NCBI GenBank assembly: GCA_003008705.1
Contig: PDUO01000035.1
Coordinates: 68,101 to 132,100, forward strand
DNA from: Pezicula radicicola
Lineage: Eukaryota; Ascomycota; Leotiomycetes; Helotiales; Dermateaceae
Length of the DNA stretch: 64,000 nucleotides
Direction of reading: 5' to 3'
Shown: positions 1-10,715 of the stretch, one piece after another
How positions within the stretch are numbered: the first letter of the stretch is position 1
Layout of the letters: every line of letters begins with the position of its first letter
The notes under the pieces: generated by a model
What the model was told of the DNA's origin: nothing
Database searches by the model: none
What the model saw: the letters and a program-made list of their open reading frames with translations, nothing else
Made by a program: the position numbers and the translations under genes

Positions 1-89
1 TGCCCACGGTCAAGTTAAAATCTTTGAGTACGGCCCGCAGTTGCAAGAAGAGGTTTTCTACTGTGTCAATAACTACCCGTTTTCTCATC

Positions 90-1967
90 ATGTTCATTTC
101 TGCTCTTGCTCTTTGCATTCCTTTGGTTGCCCTGCTGGTGCGTTTTGCAGGTGCAGATAATGCATTAGTTGTTGACCTTGGCTATTCAACATATCAAGGA
201 CAATCTGTTGTTAGTGGTGTGAATCGATGGCTTGGTATTCGATATGCTGCACCTCCGCTTGGAGACTTGCGCTTTCGAGCACCTCAAGATCCTCTTTGGA
301 ATGACACCTTGCAAATGGCTGATACTGTAAGTTGAACGTTTTATTTTCCCTGTGCCATCCTTCGTCCTCTCTCAGGCGAAAGTTTCACTCGCTAACCATT
401 CTCAAGCATGGCCCAGTTTGTCTTCCTACACCTTCAACTGGCCTCACCAGTGGTGCTTCGGAGGACTGCTTGTTCATGGATATCTACGCCCCGGCTGAAC
501 ATAAACCTAGGCTTTATCCAGTCTTTGTGCTCTTCCAAGGCGGCGGGTTCAACACAAACTCAAATCCCAACGCCGACGGTAGCTCGCTAATTATAGCCGG
601 TGACTACGATATGGTAGTTGTAACCTTCAATTATAGAGTAGGGCCATGGGGCTTTCTAACTTCAAAGGAAGTACAAGAGAACGGCGATTTGAATATCGGA
701 TTGTTGGACCAGCGGAAGGTTTTGGAGTGGGTCCAGAAATACATCCACTTGGTAAGTCATGTGCACCACGCACCCTTGTGTAGCACTATCATATTGATAC
801 ATCACTTAGTTCGGAGGAGATCCTGGGCATGTAACTATCGGAGGAGATTCAGCAGGTGGTGCATCAGTTGACCTCCATCTCTCTGCTTACGGCGGACGTG
901 ATGATGGTCTTTTCCATGCTGCTGCTGCAGAGTCCCAGTCTTTTGGTGCTCAGATGACAGTTGAAGAGAGCCAGTACCAGTACGATGCTCTGGTGGCTCG
1001 TGTCGGATGTGGTAACTCCACCGATACCTTGGAATGTCTTAGGTCCTTGGATGTTAGTATCATCGCGGAGAACAACATCAACATCCCAACTCCTGGTGGT
1101 GGGGGAGGACTCCCTAACTTTATGTATTCGAACGTGATAGACGGAAACTTCACGACGGATTATACCTATAAGCTGTATGCGGAAGGTAAATTCGTTAAAG
1201 TTCCCGTCATCTTTGGGTAGGTTCTCTTCCCTTTCGTCATGCACAATTCGCTTCTCGAGCCGAGGGAAATTCTAATATGAAATAGCGACGACACGAACGA
1301 AGGCACTGTATTCACCCCATTGGATCTTGACAATTACACTGCCATGAACAGTTTCCTCAAGGACAACTGGGTCAAGCTCAATAGCACTCATCTCGCAGAG
1401 ATTGATTTGCTATACCCCAAGGCAGAACAGTTCCCGGGCGCAGGTTCTTACTGGCGAACCGCTTCAAATGCCTACGGAGAGATGCGATATAACTGCCCCG
1501 GCATCTTCCTCAGCGAAACGTTTCCCGAATATGGCGTCGATGAGAGTTGGAATTACCAGTAAGTCTCTCTTGATGAAATGTATTGGCTAATGCGTGTGGC
1601 TTCAGCCTCCATTTTTTATTAGAGCTGACATAATTGCAGCTGGGACGTCCTATCTATTGCTAATGCTCTTTCTGGATATGGTGTAAAACACACTGCAGAG
1701 TTTGCATCGATCTGGGGAACCTCTACACCACCAGACTCGCTGCTGATTCCGGCGATCCAAGGTTACTGGACTTCGTTCATCCGTTCCAAGGACCCGAACA
1801 CATACCGCCTTTTTGGAACGCCTGTTTGGCAAACTTTCAATGCATCTTCTCAGCAAAGACTCCATTTTCCGAACGATCCGTTTCAGATTGGTATGGAGAC
1901 TGTGCCGGCTGATCAGAAGAAGAGGTGTGCATACTTAAGTAGTATCGGAGCCGACATAGCTCAATGA
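90..1967 (+). CDS. Secreted type-B carboxylesterase/lipase (COesterase family)
   Basis: Probably an extracellular ester hydrolase. Five exons fit GT-AG splicing and frame: 90-326, 407-751, 810-1216, 1286-1558, 1640-1967, giving about 529 aa, a normal length for the family. The chosen ATG at 90 opens a hydrophobic signal peptide of about 22 residues; an in-frame codon at 24 would bury it. Family signatures are seen: GIRYAAPPLGDLRF near the N terminus, EDCLFMDIY, the nucleophile elbow GDSAGG (catalytic Ser; the usual Glu is Asp), DDTNEG around the acid residue, and a conserved His in GVKHTAEF. So the catalytic triad looks complete. Several N-x-S/T sites fit secretion. The substrate cannot be told from sequence. 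It is tail-to-tail with the next gene, only about 80 bp apart. Confidence 0.9.
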
Positions 1968-2044
1968 GAGCATTAGAGCCGGGTAGTAATCCCGTGCTTA
2001 ACACATGCCATAGATAGCCCAATAAATATGGTGGGTAGGCATAT

Positions 2045-4810
2045 CTAGGAATTGGAATGAAAATTGAACCAATCTAGCCAGTCCAGCCCTGCTGCTTCAT
2101 CGATCTGAAAGTTGTTAGGAACTGTTTCAAGTTCATTTCCAGCTGTCTTGATCGCTTCGACAATCTGAAAATCAGACATGGCCGAAAACTGCATGGGCTC
2201 CATGGACATCATCCCAGTTGGCTCAGCATTGTCAGAATTAAAATGCTCTTGCTGGCTCGTGATAAATTCTGATTGGGGACCAATCGGTTGCGCTTCTGCT
2301 CGTCTGTTAGAAGAAACAGAAGAGTTTCTCACAATCTCTCGTAAATGCCGACCATACAGCGTGGAAGTTGCATTCCTATGACTTGGAGTGGCTCCAATGC
2401 GCTCGAGCACGTCGGCAGCCTCTTCAATCAAAAATTTGATACTTGATGCTAGACTTGAGTTGCTCCCCTCTGCCATTGTGCTAAGATATAGCGCAAAGCA
2501 TGCAGAGAACGATATCATAATTACGGTGTTATTTGGCATTGACTTGAGTTGGCTTTCGCCTTGGACTGCGGCTCGCAACACGTTTAAAGATGCCGACAAT
2601 CCTGCCGCACGGAAGAAACGTGTGACTTCGACAGGTGCTGTTGGAAGATTGATGACTGTGCTATATGTTGAGAGTCTTGTGTGAGACGCAAGAATCTCAA
2701 CGTATGGTGGGAGAGAGTGATTTTCTACGGTGGTTCGTCAGCTTTCACTTAGTGGATATGGATACAATCTTTGCCGGTACCTTTGCTTCCTCTGACTGCA
2801 AATGCCCAAGTTCCATACCAATGATTGAAAAAGTTCTCGATCATGCCTTGGATATTTGCAGCGATCACAGAACCATCCATAACATTGATCCGACCAGGGT
2901 CACAGCTGCGCTTTATGTTCTCGATTAATCCAGCCTAATGAAGTTAGCAATTAATAATTGGAGACGCTTATTAATAGCTTCAACGCACAAGATCTCTTCT
3001 CAAAACCGCTGATGATATGATCGAGCCATCCCAAGTGTCAGCGATATCAGAATTATGCCATTCGTCACATATTGCGAGGAGAGGCGAGACTGGAACAGCA
3101 AAATCTCTCCCTCTTGCAAGACAAACACTACAACTAGTTAGTTAAAAGACATGTCTATTTTAGACAATCCACATACCCTCGATCGAGGACAAATAAGGCA
3201 AGCCATATCCTTTCTCGTGATCGGAGCAGCCTGCGGCCTTGAAGTGAGGATGGATCGAGGTTTGGATATCCGTCTATGTCTAGAGCCCTCCGCGCAGTGA
3301 TACAGTCCGACTTTGCTGTAGTCGCTGGAATATCAGAATTATAAATGTTAGGCGATGGAATAATTAGTTTGTTCATAGAAAGATCAATGGCAATTGCCGA
3401 AGCCATTGCAACATAAGAGCAACTTTCATCGTCCGACCAATGCTTGCCAGGAGCCATCCACGGAACATTGACCATGAAAGCTACAACAATCTCTGGTGAT
3501 CGATAGCGTTTTACCATAACGTGGTGAGCCAAATGCCTACAATGTACAGAAAGTCTTTTGGACAGTGCAGCAGCCGTTGGAATGAACAAAGCAGAAGCGG
3601 CCAAAATTGACGTAAATAGAAATGCAGACCTCGTTCGCACAAAAGTGGATGTGTGGACCTGGGGCTCAAGGCCCCATCTTGTGTGTGCAAGATTTTGGAA
3701 GAAGCTGTCCGATTGCGTTAGTCAACTCCTGTCGTTACATAGTGGGGTTTATTTAGATTACTATGCAAATAATAGATCCACTTCTTCAAGAGTGACAAAA
3801 CCCATCTCAACTGGATCAATATCATCGCCGACATCAAGATGAGGCCTGAAGGGTCCAAAGAATGCCCTAAGTTCATTATCTCTCGTGAGCTCTGAATAGG
3901 AGGGCAGGGCAACAGGCTGCACACCACTCGGCGAGTGGGAGTGTTGCGGGTCTGTTAGATGCGAAGCTCGAGCAAGAAGTTGTAGCGGATTTTCAGCATC
4001 GTCTATAGCAAAGCCATCATCTGCACCGTTTCGTGGCGGGTGATCCGTGCTGGCCGAGTAAGTGGTTCGCTGCTCATACCGAAGACTTGGATGAACATTC
4101 TCTGAGAGAGTCGAAGCTGTTTGAGATTGCATACTAGGGGAAAGCTCGCTTGAGGGAACATTCTTTGGAAGAAGAGTTTGAGCCTCCCTGAGAAGATTGT
4201 GCAAATGAGACGCTGTGCGCTCATCCTCTGCCTGCTCCGCACTTGTCTTGTGTGACGTCTTGATGGCTTTTTCTATATAATGAACAGCTTTATCAAGCCC
4301 CACGCGTTTGCTGATGTACGTTAGTCATGCCTGTGTTTGAAGCTTCTGTCGCATATCTGGAACGGCTTCAACAGATGTGCGGATACTGAATTTGAATCTA
4401 ATGACACCTCTCGTCGCTTATAACGACCAAATTCTTTGCATTTTTCGAAAGACATACTTCCTTTGCGAATTTCAAGAATTGATGCCAAGCCTTCAACGAC
4501 TTGATTCGTACACTTGACCATCTCATGACTTGCCCAAAAAGATACAAATACAAAAATCAGATTGAACTCACTTCTTGACGCCTTTCCTCCTTCCAACATG
4601 GTAATCGGGTATCACGCACTCGCCCTCTGCCTGCAAACACCTCTTGCACTTCAAGTCGTCCGGGTTTCGAAGACAACGCGTCTTGCTGCGTCTGCAATTG
4701 AGACAAGCTGCCTGTTTGGTGCTCCCAGGCTTCTCGGCGCTGTTCGATGTTGATGCAGGTACTGATGATGTTTGTGGGGCCGGGAGTGTCCAGTCGTCCA
4801 TGATAAGCAC
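2045..4810 (-). CDS. Zn(II)2Cys6 fungal transcription factor
   Basis: Nuclear DNA-binding regulator. Six exons splice cleanly on the minus strand: 4810-4572, 4310-3762, 3704-3177, 3127-2989, 2934-2781, 2724-2045, giving 762 aa. Residues about 34-65 hold the binuclear zinc cluster with spacing C-x2-C-x6-C-x8-C-x2-C-x6-C, followed by a linker (YHVGRRKGVKNKR) and a short helical, coiled-coil-like stretch. The middle carries the fungal transcription-factor homology region, including LFVLDRGVCLARGRDFAVP and ISAVLRRDL. The C terminus is acidic and Gln/Ser-rich, possibly an activation region. The first intron (261 nt) is long for this window. A second ATG at 4801 could be used. The target pathway is unknown; its convergent neighbour is the carboxylesterase, but no regulatory link is shown. 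Confidence 0.88.
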
Positions 4811-5495
4811 TTGGCAGACGAAGAAGCTCCAGGCTGCCCAGCTCTCCCTTTCTATCGGCAGTATCGGACGTCGTGAATTGCTGTCAAGGCTGAAGGCATT
4901 GGGTCAGATTTGACAAAGACACAGTACAGTGTATATACTACTCGATAGGGAAGAAAGATAGGTAGAAGGCAAGTAAAGCATCTAGATTCGGGGTTGGTGA
5001 CGCTTGAGGTTGTCTAGAATGCTGCGTCACCAGCAGCAAGCATGTCACGAGATCCCAGGAACGAAAGAAACTTGAAATGCGGGGTCGCTTAAGAACCCTG
5101 CTTCGGGCTTTCGTAACATGGCTGAGATACTCGGGACTGGCCTTTCTAGACCACAGGAAATCCATAGGCCTGTTTTGTTGTTGTTGTTTTGTTGTTGTCT
5201 TTCGTACAACGATGTATATGAACAGAGGATCCTCATTGGGAATTTTCTGGATCCTTACCGGCTTCACTTTTGCAACCGTTGGTCCGTACCCTTCGTACCG
5301 TTTTGCCGGAATATCAGCAGCAGTCTTTTGAGGAAATCCCTCCGAGCATGAGCCGAGCATTTCCATCCGGCTATTTCTTTATTACCGAAAATTGCATCTC
5401 AAACGTCACTCCACGTCTATATACACTGAAGCTCCCTCCTCTCTCCCATGACCGTCCATAAATCCTCCTTCAGCACAAAGTCTAACACGGTCGAC
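4811..5495. other. Divergent intergenic region with GTT microsatellite
   Basis: About 685 bp between the divergently transcribed Zn2Cys6 factor and the AhpD-like gene; presumably holds both promoters. A short GTT-type microsatellite lies near 5175-5198. ORFs here are low-complexity overlaps with no convincing gene. Confidence 0.5.
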
Positions 5496-6464
5496 ATGTC
5501 GAAGCTCTCAACCCCCCTCAAGGCCTTTATTAGCGCCCCATTTGCTCGTCCGGGAATGGTCGCAGCTCCCAAGCACATCCCCTCGGTCTACTCGAGCATC
5601 CAAGAAGATGCGAATTCGAAAGGCGTGGGGAAATCATCGTGGCTGACGATATCGGTAGACATCCTGAAATTGAGACAATTTTGGGGAAGAGCAGAGGGCT
5701 GATCAATTGGTCGCAGACAGCAGCTACAATGACGATGAACTCCCCGGAATCACTAGCCGCTTTGTACCATACTGCGACTCTGTCCGGTGATAAGGCGAGT
5801 GCTGTGCAGACCGCAGAACTGATAAGGGAAGTCGGCTTGAAGTGCATCAGCTTCAATGGCATTCCACGGACCATAAACTGCCTAGGCGCATTCCGTGCTA
5901 GTTTGCCAGCAGAAGTTGTGAAGGATATGTCTAGAATAGAGACACGGTACGATCAACTTCGTCCGCTAAATCGTGAAGTGCTAATAGTGTACCGTTAGTG
6001 AGCCTACCAAAGAAAACATAGAGGAGATGAAGAAACGAGGGCAGGCCCTCTGGAAGTCAATATACGCGCCATTCGATGACAAACTCATCTACAAACTCTC
6101 CGACTCACATCCCGACCTCCCAGTTCATATCCTCAACAGCCACTACGGCCCCATCCTCTCCGATCCTTCGAGCCCAGCACCTGCAGCAAAGGTTGGGCGG
6201 GTCCTCACATCCGTTGTAGCGATATCTTGTCTAAGAGCGCAGACGGGTGTGGGACCACAGGTGACATCCCATATCTTTGGACTGAGAAAAGCCTACGAGG
6301 ATGGATCATATAAGGCCGAGGGCGAGGAGGACGTGGAGGGAGGAAGGTGGTTAGCGAGCGATGAGGGAAATATGTGGATCTTGGAGAGCGTGGATAAGGT
6401 TGTTCAAGCTATTGGTAATGGGCAAGGGACTACGTTTGCGCCAGGTTTGAAGGCGAAGTTATAG
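5496..6464 (+). CDS. AhpD/carboxymuconolactone decarboxylase-like protein
   Basis: Three exons, 5496-5654, 5717-5946 and 5999-6464, give 284 aa; introns are 62 and 52 nt. An upstream in-frame ATG at 5448 would add 16 residues; 5496 is preferred because family-like sequence (MSKLSTPLKAF) begins there. The central part (LAALYHTATLSGD, then AELIREVGLKCISFNGIPRTINCLGAFR) resembles the all-helical AhpD-like fold of carboxymuconolactone decarboxylase relatives. I see no CxxC pair as in true AhpD, so peroxidase activity should not be assumed. No signal peptide or membrane segment. The assignment rests on pattern recall and is moderate. Confidence 0.72.
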
Positions 6465-6655
6465 GGGTATTATATATAAACTTTTAGAGAATTACATGTG
6501 TTCAATAAAGGTCATAATTAGTCGGAAATATCTTTGATTGCGAAAGCCAGAGTGTAAAACTCGATCAAGGCCCTAACTATACAGACTCCCATTTCCTTGC
6601 CATAAAATTACTGCAGGAGAAGCATAAACTTCAGTTCGTGGTTTCATAGATCGTC

Positions 6656-7679
6656 TCAAGCCTGACTGAGAAAAGTTGGGCACTTGGATGTGCAAAGAAC
6701 CATCGGTGGAAGCGTCTTTCCCTCCTCATTATCAACATCCATAGCAACATCTTGACCTTCAATAGAAACATCAAGATCCATCTCATCGTCCATGACGTTC
6801 TCACTATCCCCAGCCTCCAACTTCTCGTAGAAACAACTCTCATCAGTATGACACTGAAAAGGCGTTAGCCAAATACATAGTCCCAAACCCCGAAAGACGC
6901 ATCAAAAACCTACCGTAATATCCAAACCCGGATTCTCAATAGCCTTCCTCTCCCAGTACCTATTCACCTCCCTCTTCCACCGCGTAGTCATACCAATACT
7001 CAAAAGCCTCACCGACTCCCTCTGCTCCTTCCTAATATCATCCAAAACTGGCTTCCTCTTCGAAACCTTTGAAAACGATACAGCCAAAACGCGTTCATAT
7101 AACCTAACCAATTCCCTTAACCAAAACGCATCCATTCGTGGCCGATTAATAACTTTAACACCGTCATTATTGGTTAAGTGAACAGTTCGAGCGAATGCCA
7201 TATAACCGTGGATCTTTGAGAACCAGAAGAGATCTTTGCGTGGGTTGTAGTAGGGTCGTTTGATGTGACTGGTTGGTATACTCATTAATTTGTTGTAGCC
7301 GGAAACGTAGGTTGCAAGGTCCGGATGTGGGATATGAGTTATTGGTTGTGGTCGCCATGTGCTTTTGGAGCCTACGTGTGATGGTGTCAGGTAGGGACTT
7401 GGTTGGTAGTTTGCGCCTTTCGGCATTGTCGCTGCAGCTGATGTTTTTGGCAGAGTGGAAGAACTGCGCTCTACTGCTGGCACTTTTGATGTGTGCGCCG
7501 AAGTTGCTTTGGGTCGTGTTATCTTGAGGCTGATCGAAAATAGGTAACGCGTCGTAGAAAGAACCTGGAAGGTCTGAGAGGATGTAGCCTGGTGCGTACT
7601 GTATGCTCGCTTAATTTCGTGGAATGGGCATCAATGATATTCACTCTTGCTTAAAGAAAAAGTCACATTACTTCACCAT
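6656..7679 (-). CDS. Conserved-looking protein of unknown function
   Basis: Three main exons, 7598-7484, 7431-6914 and 6853-6656, join in frame across 52 and 60 nt introns and end at a stop at 6656. The best start is an ATG at 7677-7679 spliced directly to 7598, leaving a first exon of three bases. That is unusual, so the 5' end is uncertain. The product, about 277 aa, is basic and Trp/Tyr-rich in the middle, with an Arg/Lys-rich helical section (LRELVRLYERVLAVSF, then RKPVLDDIRKEQRE) and an acidic Asp/Glu/Met tail. No signal peptide or membrane span. I do not recognise the family. The basic Pro-rich start would suit a mitochondrial or ribosome-linked role, but that is a guess. Confidence 0.6.
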
Positions 7680-7818
7680 CGCGTCTACAAAGCTCACCAC
7701 TTCACAATCCAATTCTTAATCTCTTCCCACAAACAACCACCCCCTCTTCCCCACAAAATCAAAAATGGCAACGACCTCATGACCATTTGATAGCATAGAA
7801 TGCTATAACACTAGAACC

Positions 7819-9569
7819 ATGTCATCGTCAGCAATCAATGAATACCTTGTAACAGGAGAGAATAGCAGCTACTACGGTATGCATGATCTCATTGTTATAG
7901 CTAGCAGCCATCCCTCCCCCCATCCCTCCTGCATCGAGTCGCCAAACACATACCCAAGAAGCAAGAACATCTTTGTACTCGGAGCTACGGCGCTTGAAAA
8001 AGAAGTAGCAGAGACCTACGAATGCGACCTTCACGATCGCATCGTCTCCGCTATCAAGGCTGAGCTGCCAGATTGTAATTGGGGACTCAATGTATTGCGC
8101 CTTGGCTTTGAAGCTGAGCGTTTTGATAATCCAATTACCATTCAACTTGTGCTTGCAAATCAGGGTCAAGATCGGATTCAAGAACAGCAGAATGCTGCCT
8201 GTAAGATTATAGAGGCTATGTTAGCAATTGTGGATGTTGGCCCTTCTAGTGGTTATACTTCCTCGGCTTTATTAAGCGAGATGAAATTATATATTACTCG
8301 TACTGGGGACGAATAAACGTTAATTATTAGGTGACGAGCCACGTTAAATTTAACGTTTATTCATCCTTAGTACGAGTATACTTCAACTCAACTACTATCA
8401 TACCCTTCTCCGTTTAGTATATATGAACTTTCTAACCCCGGTAACACCTATAGAATACACATTGATATCTGCCGCGCCGTATTACACTCAAGCACCCCGC
8501 GCACTTCTTACGGCGACTTCTCCCTTCTAGACAACAACCCCGCAACCTACGACTCCCTAGCTCGGCTACTATACGCGTCGATCGGTTCCTCGAATTATGC
8601 AGGAACCTTCACTGTATACGTTAAGCACACCGATGAGAATGGCCGAACTACGATTTATACTGTTACGTGTAGACATAATGTTGATCCCCTTTGTACCTTG
8701 TCTATGCAACAAAAGCCTTACGTCGAAGCCGAGCATGAAGGTTACAGTAAGCATTAAGTCACATGCCTAGCACAAGGAGACCATACAAACACTATAAGAA
8801 CACTTGAGCGTAAGATAGCAGGACTAGAGTTAAGAAACCCCAACAACCCTAAGATCACTCTACTCCGACAAACTCTCAGTAAAGCCAGGCAGTATAACAT
8901 TTCCTTTGGTTATGTCTACGCTACATCAGGACACGGTCGAGTATTACCAGAATTCGAGGGTCGTAGTGATTGGGCTCTGATATCGATTACGAATTCCGAT
9001 GTCATACCCGAAAACAAGGTATGTTATCTGTTATATACCTTAAGACTTGATGATTCTGAATGGAGCTCGCTCGCTAAGACAAAGTATAGCACGTCTATAC
9101 ATCTGATTCTGATGAATTTGTATCCTTCGATCACGAGCCTACTGATCGCCTCGATGAGGATTTTATTACTAACGCTCAGGTATATTTCACGCCAGGTCCG
9201 GCTTTCAAGTCTATTCGATAAAACGACCTAGCAGTAAACGACATCGTTTTTAAACCTAGAAGCCGAACTACACAAGTATGGGTCGTTGGCGAATTCAATA
9301 AAGTCCGGAGCATGCAGCCGGTTGATGGCCATCAGACGAAAGAATGGTGTTTTCTAGCATTATCACGTCTCCCTATGTCTGCAAAGGGCGACTCGGGATC
9401 AGTTGTTCTCGACAAGGAATTTCGACCTACAGCTATGATCTGGGGTAGTAATGTACATAGCATAATTTATAGCCCAAAGGGTCTTACATATACCAGTCCG
9501 CTAAAGAAGGTTCTTCGTGATATTGAGCAGTGTTTAGGTTGGGCCGAGGGAAGTGTGTCTCTACTGTAA
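7819..9569 (+). pseudogene. Decayed trypsin-like serine protease gene
   Basis: Pieces of one protein follow each other along the plus strand but are interrupted. The first block (7819-8316, 165 aa) ends in TAA. The second, about 8463-8757, includes TCRHNV, which looks like the catalytic His region. After another TAA the third continues to RSDWALI (probable catalytic Asp). The last block, from about 9090, has an in-frame TAA near 9218 and then MSAKGDSGSVVLD, the classic Ser motif, ending at 9569. His, Asp and Ser thus appear in the right order for a chymotrypsin-fold protease. An intron near 9020-9090 is possible. At least two internal stops cannot be removed by simple splicing. I judge it a pseudogene; a heavily re-spliced gene is the less likely alternative. 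Confidence 0.7.
8295..8378. repeat. Imperfect inverted repeat (29-bp arms)
   Basis: Arms at 8295-8323 and 8350-8378 pair over 29 bp with three mismatches around a 26-nt loop. All three mismatches are transition-type differences (G/A or C/T). The left arm overlaps the stop of the first protease block. It may be a hairpin or a small inverted duplication. Confidence 0.8.
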
Positions 9570-10442
9570 GATAGTTTACTAAGACCGAGACCGAGTAGTC
9601 CAGATGATATAGAGGAAAATTTTGAGCTACTATTCCTGATTCTCTTAGTATCGCTTTTTGACCACAAAACCATGGCTTCGAGCTCTTGATTTTAGTACAC
9701 TATAATACAACCTTTTTTTGAACCGGAATTCGACGCTTTGCCCTTGTTTTCTCCAGCTATTCCCCAAAGCTATAGATCTACTCTATATATTCTTATAACT
9801 AAAATAAAATATCAAGTATTCCCCTCATGCTTTCTGACCAAAAGAGGCCGAGTCTGTGTGGTGCTCCCTTGAGTGGTTCCGATTCCAGTGATTGTGATCT
9901 ATTTCCCATCTGACTTGCTGGTATCGTTTGCCAGCCCTATACTCGAAGCCTATTGGGTACGTACAGTAACCCCCCTGCCTCACACATATCTCTCGATCCC
10001 GCTTGAGACTACCGAAAATAGGAAAAATTTCCTCCGAGAACCCCCCCTACTGGGCAGTCATTACTCTTAAACATACCGACATCAATGCTTCAGTAAGAAA
10101 ACATCTCTTCATTATCTCTTACCCAGAGATTCAAGTAACTGATAAAATACTTACAGTGTATTGAGCGACCTAACAAGGAAAGTGAAATCAAACAGAAGAA
10201 TCATACAGTGAAGAGAGGAAGAAAACCGGTTAGGGAATCAGCATTAAAAGGAAGCTAAGGAAGCTAAGGAAGCTATGGAAGCTATGATAGTTATCGACCG
10301 TACTTCGTATATCAATCCAGGTTGACATTAGACTTGGCATAAGCATGAGAGAGGAGGAATTTACCGCAATCGTGAAGGATTACTAAATCAGAGAGGGAGA
10401 AAACAGGACCGGCAGCGAAAGAGCAAGTATGCACCTCCAAAG
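9570..10442. other. Gene-free stretch with short 9-bp tandem repeat
   Basis: No supported gene. A 9-bp unit (gaagctaag and variants) is repeated about four times near 10249-10285; in one frame it encodes Lys-Glu-Ala repeats that are soon ended by stops. It may belong to the decayed 5' part of the small repeat ORF that follows. Confidence 0.5.
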
Positions 10443-10715
10443 ATGGCCAAGACTGAGGCCAAGGTTGATAAGGATAGAGATGTCAAGATCAAGCGAGAGA
10501 AGGACAGTGTGCACGGTATGACAGTATATCCGACAAGATCGTATATGCCACAACCAGCGGAGAATTTTGGTAGGGTGGAAGTTGAGGATAGAGATGTCAA
10601 GATGAAGTTGGAGGACAATGGTGAACAGGCGATGGCGAGGTACAGGACGAGAATTCACATGCCACAAGTAGCAGAGAATCTGAATGAGGGGGAGCTCACG
10701 CTTGTCATGCGTTAG
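10443..10715 (+). CDS. Small charged ORF with internal duplication (doubtful gene)
   Basis: A 90-aa open frame starting with ATG contains two related units of about 38 residues. Each begins with DRDVK followed by charged residues and ends with a Y-x-T-R-(S/I)-x-MPQ-x-AEN motif. The protein-level repeat is clearer than chance and argues that this was once coding. There is no signal peptide, membrane segment or cysteine pattern. Upstream Lys-Glu-Ala-encoding repeats could be another fragment. It may be a remnant of a longer repeat protein; I do not recognise a family. Confidence 0.35.
   Translation: MAKTEAKVDKDRDVKIKREKDSVHGMTVYPTRSYMPQPAENFGRVEVEDRDVKMKLEDNGEQAMARYRTRIHMPQVAENLNEGELTLVMR

Noticed and set aside
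864..1244. Minus-strand ORF opposite the carboxylesterase
   Set aside because: It lies fully antisense to exons with family motifs and has no recognisable sequence of its own.
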